Shown: piece by piece, positions 10,425 to 22,600 of the stretch
Layout: the number at the start of each line of letters is the position of its first letter
Position numbering within the stretch: the stretch's first letter is position 1
Assembly (NCBI RefSeq): GCF_032854445.1
Contig: NC_088307.1
Coordinates: 23,821,953-23,885,952, forward strand
Length of the DNA stretch: 64,000 nt
Direction: 5' to 3'
From: Liolophura sinensis
Taxonomy: Eukaryota > Mollusca > Polyplacophora > Chitonida > Chitonidae
Position numbers and translations under genes: made by a program
Notes under the pieces: generated by a model
What the model saw: the letters and a program-made list of their open reading frames with translations, nothing else
What the model was told of the DNA's origin: nothing
Database searches by the model: none

Positions 10425-13400
10425 GTGAGTACACTAGTTCAGAGTATGCTCTGGACATAAATTCTTTGAGGGTAAGCAATATAGAGCTGCTTTATTTGGC
10501 TAAAGTATTGGTCTGGGCAAGCCTGATTGGTTCTTGCCTGATTCAGTAGTTTATTGTGCCCTTTATAATTCGTGAGTTGTTTTTCTTCCTTTTTTTTTTT
10601 GTTTTTGGAGAGGGGTGGGAAGGAAGCAGTCAGATGTCATGCAGGCACTAACTTCAAAAAAAGTATCTGGTAATCTTAAGTCATGAAACCCTATGACCCT
10701 AAATAATTCAATAAATAATTAGCTTAATTTAATACCTCACAACCTGAGAGCCACTTTTTGAGAGCTAAATTCTTCAGAGTCAGCAGTTGAAGTAATCAGT
10801 TATCATGTAAATAAAGGATCAGCTACATGTATTATTGGATACCACTGCGTGTCTGGCTTGTGTAGCCATTAAGCTTGTGTAGCCATTAAGCCATAAGCTT
10901 GTGTAGCCATTAAGCCATAAGCTTGTGTAGCCATTAAGCCATAAGCTTGTGTAGCCATTAAGCTTGTGTAGCCATTAAGCTTTAAGCTTATGTAGCCATT
11001 AAGCTTGTGTAGCTATTAAGCTTTAAGCTTATGTAGCCATTAAGCTTGTGTAGCCATTAAGCTTGTGTAGCCATTAAGCTTTAAGCTTATGTAGCCATTA
11101 TGCTTGTGTAGCCATTAAGCTTGTGTAGCCATTAAGCTTGTGTAGCCATTAAGCTTGTGTAGATTTTAAGCTTGTGTAGCTATTAAGCTTGTGTAGCCAT
11201 TAAGCTTGTGTAGATTTTAAGCTTGTGTAGCCATTAAGCTTATGTAGCCATTAAACTTGTGTAGCCACTAAGCTTGTGTAGCCATTAAACTTGTGTAGCC
11301 ATAAGCTAGTGTAGCCATTAAGCTTTAAGCTTGTGTAGCCATTAGGCTTGTGTAGCTATTAAGCTTATGTAGCCATTAAACTTGTGTAGCCATAAGCTTG
11401 TGTAGCCATTAAGCTTGTTTAGCAAGTACTTGAATACAAAACCTTGAAAATCCTAGAAAAGAATTTCTTTCAGTATAAGTCCTGGAAAGTAGTTAATATT
11501 TCTTTGCTAAATGTTATTTTGTATTGTGTTATTAGACATGTACCTGTAAATAGTCTACATGTGTATGTACCAAGACGTGATGCAGCATCCTTGAAAAGCA
11601 TTTCCTGTCTTGGGTTGGAGGCCCGTAGAGAATATACTGGTTCAATCACAGACTAGCAGGAGAATGTCCTAGCAGACTATGAGCAGGTCTGATCTCAGTT
11701 ACATGGGGATACACAACTCGTCAAATAAAAACCACACCGTCTGCTGTACTTTTTTTGTTAACCGGTGCATGTGTGCTCCAAGAACTCCAGTCTTAGTTAC
11801 AAGGTTTGATACTGGATGCCCCAGATTTGTAATTGACTTACAGTATGCGGCAGTGGGGTTGAATTGAAAGGCCCTTTGATCGAGTCAACTGTACCAGTGC
11901 CCTCCCTTCTGATCAATAAGCTGGCCTTCGCCGTCAGTTCAATCGGTTTCCGCTGTGCTAGGCCATCGCCTCACCTCTATCAAATATCATAATGGACATA
12001 GATGTTGGTTTAAGTGTTGTTGTTGCATGCCAGACGGAGGTTTTGTCTGCTGAGCCAGCCTGCAAATCAAACACAGAAAAACCAACAGTCAATTGACACA
12101 ATCGTTTTCGAGGTGTTTTTTTTTTTTCTTGCGTACTGGTAGAGTAACTGGAGAAATATTCAAGAAAAGTAAGTCTCCAGTGGGAGGAGGGGAAAATGGA
12201 TTGTGGCCGAGTTGTGTAGATTGATGGTTAGTGTAAACTGTAGAGATGGACTGGCAATTATCCCCGTCTGGACCTGAGTTTAGTTTATCTGACCTATTAA
12301 AACTCGGTGAGAAAAACATGGCCCATTTCGACCGCAAATAGAGAAGAACTCTCTTCCTGATAAGGAATCGATATTGGACATCAAATTTTACCCCTCATCA
12401 ATGAAGAGAAAAAGTAGCCCCAAAGCTGGAAAGATGCAATTTATCTATGCTCAGCTGTTAAAGAGGCTACGTTGAAGATTTTCAGCCGGTAAATAGACAT
12501 GAAGAAAAAAATATATCATTCACAGAACTGAATTTTCCTGGAATTTTTTTTTTTTATGTCAGAATACGTGTAGCAAGAAAGTATCTTTATACAAGAGGAA
12601 AGGATATGCATAAATACTTGGACGTATGGAACACCAACATATGTAAATACTTGGTGTATGGAACACCAACATATGTAAATACTTGGATGTATGGAACACC
12701 AACATATCTAAATACTTGAATGTATGGAACACCAACATATGTAAATACTTGAATGTATGGAACACCAACATATGTAAATACTTGGATGTATGGAACACCA
12801 ACTTATGTAAATACTTGGATGTATGGAACACCAACATATCTAAATACTTGGATGTATGGAACACCAACCTATGTAAATACTTGGATGTATGGAACACCAA
12901 CATATGTAAATACTTGGATGTATGGATCACCAACCTATGTAAATACTTGGATGTATGGAACACCAACATATGTAAATACTTGGATGTATGGAACACCAAC
13001 ATATGTAAATACTTGGATGTATGGAACACCAACATATGTAAATACTTGGATGTATGGAACACCAACATATGTAAATACTTGGATGTATGGAACACCAACA
13101 TACGTAAATACTTGGATGTATGGAACACCAACATACGTAAATACTTGGATGTATGGAACACCAACCTACGTAAATACTTGGATGTATGGAACACCAACAT
13201 ATGTAAATACTTGAATGTATGGAACACCAACCTATGTAAACACTTGGATGTATGGAACACCAACATATGTAAATATTTGAATGTATGGAACACCAACCTA
13301 TGTAAATACTTGGATGTATGGAACACCAACATATGTAAATACTTGAATGTATGGAACACCAACATATGTAAATACTTGGATGTATGGAACACCAACATAT

Positions 13401-13628
13401 GTAAATACTTGAATGTATGGAACACCAACCTATGTAAACACTTGGATGTATGGAACACCAACATATGTAAATACTTGGATGTATGGAACACCAACCTATG
13501 TAAATACTTGGATGTATGGAACACCAACCTATGTAAATACTTGAATGTATGGAACACCAACATATGTAAAAACTTGGATGTACATAATACCAATTAAATA
13601 CCTACAATCATTTGATAATTATGTGTTA

Positions 13629-13663
<35 letters not shown>

Positions 13664-16600
13664 TTAGCCTGATGCAGGCTTTAGAATACAAATATCATTT
13701 TAAAATGGAGCTTACAATTTAGAGAAGCCCTGAAAATGTGTAACTTTTTCATTTACTCCCTGTTGTATAATCTGTTGTAAATTTGATATTTATACGTGTT
13801 ATTGATGACACAGGAAGAACATGCAGAAATGTCTCAAGATATCTTCATGTTTAGAGTTCTCAGTTCAGACCAGAATCTTTGTCCAGGACTATCTTTGTCA
13901 CCAGAAGCACCTTAAAAAGGCCTCAGAATGATGCTTTTGATGTCAGTTAAGACTTAATTTTCACAAAAATAAAAAAACTCTCAAGTTTAGCTGTTAGGTG
14001 GATGAATCCATCAGAATTAAGCAAAATGTGTCGCTTGAAAAGTGTTAAACTTTAGGTGAAATGGAGTTCTAATGTTGCCTGCATGATTCTGAGTGTGGTG
14101 GGAAAATGATATTTTATGCCCAGAATCTTGTGAGTCTAACAGTGCAGTCCAATTTAGGGGGTTGGGGGGGGGGGAGGATGGGCAGTAATTTTTAGGGCAT
14201 ACATGCAGCATTTTATCTTCATTCATTTGAGTTTGATTCTTTAGAATTGGAGGGGAAACGGCACACGATAACGATTTTGTTTTCCTGGAGTAAGATAATG
14301 ATCAAAAAGCCACATTGATCTCTCACGACTGTAAGGAAAATCTTGCTGCTGCATGCGGTGATAAAACGGGAGTACTAAAGGAAAACGAGCAGGACTTTAC
14401 AGTGTCAAGATGGCCTGATGTCTCTTCCATGTAAAACACGAACCTGCTGTTAAGTCCTCGTAACGAAATGACGCAGCACTGTGTTCGGCTGTGAATTATT
14501 ACCCCATGTGCCATTGAACTGCCGGTTCCCAGGGCTCGTAAGAAAAAAACAGAAAAAAAATTATCAGGAGAGTTTGAGGTTTGAGAGCAAAAGGCATTTA
14601 TTTTGATAGCCTCGTGTGTGATGGAGTTGGCACTTGAGCACTTTCATGGCTTCCCTCCATCCTTCCTCATTTTTCAGCACTTACCTGTGCAATTATTGTA
14701 AGGATTTTCAGTTTGATTCAGCTTAATACCAGCAGTGTCATTCGGTGTAAATTAAACAGGTAATTACCCTATATCCTCTACAAATTCAACCCGTAAAGAG
14801 GAACTTTGGACACCATTTGAAGAAAAAAATGCCCAAGATTTTGACTGAAATGTATTGTTGAGGCCTGGGCACATATAAACTTTACAGAAATGATGAAGTA
14901 ACCTGTCCAGGTCATAAAACCTTCCTCTAACATGCCAAGGTATGCACTATGCCTGTGGTTACAATTTGTTCACCCATTTACAGACAAAGAAAACAGTGGA
15001 TTTCCAGTTACATCTTTTATTCCATTTTTGCTCATGGAAGCATATGTCCAATAACAGGGAAGGTTATACACCAAATGTCCCGCTTTCCTCCCATCATAAT
15101 GCCGGTTGCCGTCATATACGTGAGATATTTTTTAATACGGCATAAAACACCAATTAAATAAATAAATAAATACTACCCTATGTCTTCTAATATTGGGACA
15201 CCCGGTCTGCTCATTGTAGCCCCTACATATGTAAGTCTAGTAGGAATATTGAGGGGTTTTTTTTCTCACATGGTCAGACCATGTAATGAACAAATATAAT
15301 ACTCATAATTTACTTTTCCTAAAGGTTGGTAAAGGAATGTAATATTGTACAATTCAGCACTACAAAAGTCTGTCCCAAATTTTGGAAGAATTAGGGTACC
15401 TGATACTCTACAGTTATAATCCTATTTATTTATTTATTTTTTTTTATTTTTTTTCAGAAAAAGGAGGTTTTGTAATTCACCTGAAGTTAGCATTTTTCAA
15501 GTGACACATTTGGCTCGATTCCCATCCATCCATCCACCTTAATCTAGGGCAATTAAATTAAAAGTTTTATATGAAGTTTAATTAATTTCTTATGGGAAAA
15601 CTTTAAGTGGTGGCATGAAAAGTATCATTCCAAGGGCCTTTGTGTGACTCTGAATGTGCATTTTTACCTGCCAAACTTTAGGTGAAGTAGGGGGCCCCGT
15701 GGCCCAGTTGGTTAGTGCGCTAGCGCAGTGTAATGACCCAGGAGCCTCTCACCAATGCAGACGCTGTGAGTTCAAGTCCAGCTCAGGCTGGCTTCCTCTC
15801 CAGCCATATGTGGGAAGGTCTGCCAGCAACCTGCGGATGGTCGTAGGTTTTCACCAGGCTCTACCCGGTTTCCTCCCACCATAATGTTGGTCTCCGTCGT
15901 ATAAGTAAAATATTCTTGAGTACATCGTAAAACACCAGTCAAGTAAATAATAAATGAAACAAATAAATAAGTGAAGTACGGTATGAAAAGTAAGACTGAT
16001 ATTTACTAAATTTTGTTGAAGGGATAACAATGGCAGCTCAATCTTGTTGACGGGCGTGACTTATGTTTGTTTTATTGGCTGAAGTAATAACATTTAACAC
16101 TCATATTGGTGCGGATTAATCCATACCTTCGCTTGGGATCTGGTATAAGTAACAGTGTCTTGTAGATAATGGTCCAGGGACATTTGAGAACAGTGTCATC
16201 ATTGCTAGAGTATAGGGTGAGATTTCACAATGCTTATATTGTGAGTCTGAAAAAGTTACAGTTGAGACAGTGGGAGCTAATCCTCTTAATCTATAAACAG
16301 TAGAATTCTCAGACCATGTGACTATGTATAGGGTCTATACTTGGTCCTTTCAGTGTACATTACATTCAGTGGTAAATGTAGATTACATTCAGTGGTAAAT
16401 GTAGATGACATTCAGTGGTAAATGTAGATGACATTCAGTGGTAAATATAGATTACATTCAGTGGTAAATGTAGATAACATTCACCGGTAAATATAGATTA
16501 CATTCAGTGGTAAATATAGATTACATTCAGTGGTAAATGTAGATGACATTCAGTGGTAAATGTAGATGACATTCAGTGGTAAATGTAGATTACATTCAGT

Positions 16601-19600
16601 GGTAAATGTAGATGACACTCAGTGGTAAATGTAGATTACATTCAGTGGTAAATGTAGATGACATTCAGTGGTAAATGTAGATGACATTCAGTGGTAAATG
16701 TAGATGACATTCAGTGGTAAATGTAGATGACATTCAGTGGTAAATGTAGATTACATTCAGTGGTAAATGTAGATGACATTCAGTGGTAAATGTAGATGAC
16801 ATTCAGTGGTAAATGTAGATTACATTCAGTGGTAAATGTAGATGACATTCAGTGGTAAATGTAGATGACATTCAGTGGTAAATGTAGATGACATTCAGTG
16901 GTAAATGTAGATGACATTCAGTGGTAAATGTAGATGACATTCAGTGGTAAATGTAGATGACATTCAGTGGTAAATGTAGATTACATTCACCAGTAAATAT
17001 AGATTACATTCAGTGGTAAATATAGGTGACATTCAGTGGTAAATGTAGATGACATTCAGTGGTAAATGTAGATGGCATTCAGTGGTAAATGTAGATGACA
17101 TTCAGCGGTAAATGTAGATGACATTCAGCGGTAAATGTAGATTACATTCAGTGGTAAATGTAGATGACATTCAGTGGTAAATGTAGATGACATTCAGTGG
17201 TAAATGTAGATGACATTCAGTGGTAAATGTAGATGACATTCAGTGGTAAATGTAGATGACATTCAGTGGTAAATGTAGATGACATTCAGTGGTAAATATA
17301 GATTACATTCAGTGGTAAATATAGGTGACATTCAGTGGTAAATGTAGATGACATTCAGTGGTAAATGTAGATGACATTCAGTGGTAAATGTAGATGACAT
17401 TCAGCGGTAAATGTAGATGACATTCAGTGGTAAATGTAGATTTACATTCAGTGGTAAATGTAGATGACATTCAGTGGTAAATGTAGATGACATTCAGTGG
17501 TAAATATAGATTACATTCAGTGGTAAATATAGGTGACATTCAGTGGTAAATGTAGATGACATTCAGTGGTAAATGTAGATGACATTCAGTGGTAAATGTA
17601 GATGACATTCAGCGGTAAATGTAGATGACATTCAGTGGTAAATGTAGATTACATTCAGTGGTAAATGTAGATGACATTCAGTGGTAAATGTAGATGACAT
17701 TCAGTGGTAAATGTAGATGACATTCAGTGGTAAATGTAGATGACATTCAGTGGTAAATGTAGATGACATTCAGTGGTAAATGTAGATTACATTCAGTGGT
17801 AAATGTAGATTACATTCAGTGGTAAATGTAGATGACATTCAGTGGTAAATGTAGATGACATTCACCGGTAAATGTAGATGACATTCACCGGTAAATGTAA
17901 ATTACATTCAGTGGTAAATGTAGATTACATTCAGTGTAAATGTAGATGACATTCAGTGGTAAATGTAGATGACATTCAGTGGTAAATGTAGATTACATTC
18001 ACCGGTAAATGTAGATTACATTCACCGGTAAATGTAGATTTAATTTTAAACCTGAATCAAGAGTTAAGTAACATGGTTCAAATGCATAACAGTTATATGA
18101 CTGGTCATAATACTCCTAAGAACAGTATTTATTCAGTTGACAGTATGCAATATTATATAATATTGCAATGTTGCAATATTATATAAACCGTATTCAATAT
18201 TATATAAACCATATTATATAATGTTACATTATCAATGTTAAAATATATTGTTGTATATTATCACACTGTCGTTGCTGCTCTGGGTTTACTCTTCATACAT
18301 GTGTATGTACTTAACCTTAAATGGCCTTATTGGAGCAGGGATGCGCCACCCATTCTACACTGTATGGTTGTGCAAGATCTTTGGTATTCTGTATGGTTGT
18401 AAGTGGGAAGGTCTTCCAGTAACCTGCAGATGGTCGTGGGTTTCCCAAGCCCGGTTTCCTCCCACCATAATGCTGGCCGTCGTCGTATAAGTGTAATATT
18501 CTTGAGTAATGTGTAAAACACCAGTTAAATAAATAAATAAATCTTTGGTATTCTCCGACCTCGCCATGAAATTGTGTAGAAATAGATTTGGTGTTGCCCA
18601 GTCAGCCCCAGTGTAACAGATTTAACACATGTTTGAACTGTTTTCATAAAAAACAAATTGTTTTCTTTTTTCCAGGCCCGTGCTTGGTTACTGTCGTTTG
18701 GTTTCACATTTGGCTATGGTTCCATGTTCTCTAAAGTCTGGACAGTCCATAGGGTAACGACGCTAAGGAAGAAAAATAGAAGGGTAAGGGGTATAGGTTT
18801 GCACAGCATAATGGCCTAATGGCTCAACCCTTTACCGATCTGTTTCGTTTGCCTCGCGATGCTCACCTTAACGTCGTCCGTCACTCACAGCTAGTCTATT
18901 GTATTAACCGACAAGCGCCAGGTGTAAACGCTGTTCTGTGCCACTCGTCACGTGACCTGGAAAAGGAAATGCAAACAGGGGCTGTACTACACATAATTGC
19001 TTTATGCATAAACACTATTTTCAGGGTATAAATACTCATGAAAAAGGCCCTAAAGGACTGAATTATCGCCATATCAAAATATTTTGGGGGTAATCCTGAT
19101 TGGGAGATTTAAAAGCACATTAATCGTGTATTGGGTGTCACATGCCATTCACGAATATGGTATTAACATTATTAAAACTACACGAGAAAATTTATTCACC
19201 CCATGTGAGAAAATTATCATTTTATAGTTGCCACAGATCGGTGGTTTACCCCAAATTCTCTCCTGTCCTCCACCCTTATAAATGGCAGCCATACTGTATC
19301 ATTCAAGTGAAAAGTGCTTGAGCACCAGAGTTAAACAGAAAACCATCTATCTATCGAGGCACGCTAGCGCAGCGTAATACCCAGGAGTCTCACCATGCGG
19401 TCACTGTGAGTTCAAGTCCAGCTCATGCTGGCTTCCTCAAGAATAAATGTCAAGAATTCTAACTTTTAATTAATCCTTGTATATTTGTCTTCTCACAGAA
19501 AGTTCGTGTTTGGGAGTTTTACGTCGTACTTGCTTTTATCTTCGTCCTGGATGTCATTGTCTTGACGACATGGCAAGCCGTTGACCCGATGTTCCGTGAC

Positions 19601-22600
19601 CTTGAATATTTTCCATACGAGGATCCTCAAGACACCGACGAGGACATAAAATACCAGCCCCAACTAGAACATTGTACTTCCAATAACTTAACAGTCTGGT
19701 TAGGTAAGCAAAACAAGAGATCAGTCAGTCTTTTAGGGATTTTATGTAGGATGCTACACTTCAAAAGTTTGTAGAACTAGAAGGCACTTCGAAAGCCAAC
19801 CATCCACAGCTAATTGTAAATATCCACACTACAGATGAAGGGATGATACTCTTCATTTCTGTCATATTTTTAATGAGGGGAAAATCATTTTAAAAATTCC
19901 TTCATCATATGCATATTATTACCAAAATTCAGTTGGCTGGAGCCAAGAGCATGGCCATGTATTATCCAAGGCAATATATTACATTTTCTGTAACATTGCT
20001 GACAGACAGACACACAAGTAATGCCGATAGAATCAAGTAAAGAAATATACATGTAAAATAAAAATTTTAATAGGTGTGGCCTAAGGAGTTTGACTTATTT
20101 TGTTTTTCAGATATTACATTTGGTTACACAGGAGTTTGACTTACATTGAGCCTGTTTTTTTTTCCAGGTATTACATTTGGTTACAAAGGAGTTTTACTTA
20201 TATTAGGTGTGTTTTTAGCCTATGAAACGAGGAGCGTCAAAATTAAACAAATCAACGACTCTCGTTTTGTGGGTATGAGTATATACAATGTGGTGGTAAG
20301 TACAGCTTATTCATACGATTCTTAATATACTTTTATATTTAATACGTAATCAATTAATTATTAATTAATAATTGATTAATTATAATTCATTAATCAATTC
20401 ATTGATGCCATTGTGTTATTAATCAGCCAGTTGACATTTATAGGTAGATAATTTATGAAATGATCAAGAACAAAGGCACGCAGATTTGTTTATAATTGTC
20501 ATTTTTATGAAAATCCTTGTATCATATTCAGTATTTTTTTTTTGTTGGGGGGGGGGGGGGGGGGGGAATCATTACAATATTTGTTAAAAGCATGCTTACA
20601 CAGGTATAAGTGGTACTAGAATGAGCCGAGTCAGCATTCAAGAGTCCCGCGAGTTCACACAGGTATGGATGAGACGGGGTGGGGGCTCTTTCAAACTGAC
20701 AGAGCTAAAATGGGAGATTTTATGGTACTTGCTAGACTGACTACCTATCTCGCACAGTCAGGTCTGTGAGCACAACGGCACCGTTAGGAGCTGCCGTAAG
20801 AGCATGCCTTTAGCTGTATATGTTTGCGAGAGCCCCCACCCCTTGTCTCGTCTCTACATGCATGAACTTGCGAGATTCCTGAAATACCAAATCAGCTTAT
20901 TCCATGAACTAGAAGCATTTGAGTCTCCATGCCCGAAGTTATATTTTTGCACACTACAAAATCAACGTAAAACTTAACATCATATGAGTGAAATCTGCTT
21001 GAATGCAAAATTCAACATACAGGTATCTCTGACTCAGTTCAAGGGGCCTTAAGGTAACAGTAAGTGGTCTACAATGCTCTTGTAGCCATTGACGCAGTCA
21101 ACAGCCATTGTTGACCACTTTTGTGTGCATATTTGTACGTCACACGTGCAAAAGTTTGTCAGTAACTTGTCAAAGGCCGGTGGTTTAACTCTGGCATTTC
21201 ACATTCCTCCAATCCACACATAACTGCCAACGTAATGAAAAATTCTTGAGTATGGCATTAAATTGCAGTCCGATAAATGAATAAATAAATGAATAAATAA
21301 ATGAATAAATAAACGAATAAATAAATGAAAAAATAAATGAATAAATAAACGAATAAATAAATGAAAAAAGCCAAATTTAATCTGGTGTTATGAATTTGTC
21401 ATGACAGGTCATGTGTGTCATCACAGCCCCGATCACCTTGCTTATCAGCAGTCAGCAGAATGCCACTTTTGTCTTCGTCTCATTGGCTATTATTCTCTGT
21501 AGCTTTCTTTCTATTGGTCTCATTTTTATACCAAAGGTAAGAAACAATGCATCTTTTGCATATTGTAATCAAATAAAGTTTTTGTGCTGTTGTTTTTGTG
21601 GACTTGATTTCAAGTCATGTACGTGATTGGCAAATTTGTAAGCAATCCATGCAGGAAGGCTGTAATAGCTGAGGAGAGGGGCTTCTATGGCCTAGAGGGT
21701 GGTGTACTGTAGTGCAGTGCAGTGGGCAAGGAGCCTTTCACCAATGTGATCGCTGTGAGTTCAAGTCTATATTACACTGGCTTCCTCTCCTGTCATACCA
21801 GTGAGGATCTGCCAGCAACCTGCAGATGGTTGTGGTTTTGCCCGTTTTTTTCCCACCATAATGCTGGCTGCCATGGTGTAAGTGAAGTATTCTTAAATAT
21901 GGCATAAAACACCAATCAGATAAATAAGTACATATCTGAGGAAGATGTTCACATCATATGTTGATCATATGGCCAGGATGTGTGATGATTTCCGTAGGAG
22001 ATATCCTTGGGATCGGGCTGTACTGTATGAAGAGAGTCTCCAACTGGTTTGCTACAGCATTAAGTAAGGGATAGTTGCCAGGTATCCATTGTGGGATAGT
22101 GGTTTCCTCCCTGTGTATCCCAGTTTCCTCTGCCCGTACATGGATTGATTGTATAAGTGAAGTAGTCTTGAGTGTTGCATAAACACTAATCAGATTAAAA
22201 ACATAAAAGACAGAAAATCTTGAAAAAATCTTAAAGGGGTCGCCCATATCTCACTTAAGTCAAACCTGTAATGGCGCACTCTTAAAACTGATGTACTACG
22301 AACTAGACATAACTGCTCTGATGGTTACATGTACCTAATTAATATAAGCCAGGCCTCTCAACAACTGCACCCCGCATGAAGCAGTTGTGACTAGTTACCG
22401 ACTACAATGTGTAGGTAGATCTAAAAGAATCAATACCTTGTCTCATACTTCTGGCTGTTTAGCCATTGAATCCAGGTCTTGCTGTCATGGTATTCTGGGA
22501 AGTGAACTAAGCTCTTCAGTTCATTTCACTTCACTGATTTTCTTCTGAGATGAGGAGTCTTGTAGGCATTAAAGTTTAACCTAAGCATTTATCATAGGGA

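Noticed and set aside
12559-13593. 344-codon minus-strand open frame ([11 protein letters not shown] repeat) and 304-codon plus-strand frame
   Set aside because: Both arise from one 33-bp tandem repeat whose length is a multiple of three. They lack splice context or unique sequence and sit in a GABBR1 intron.
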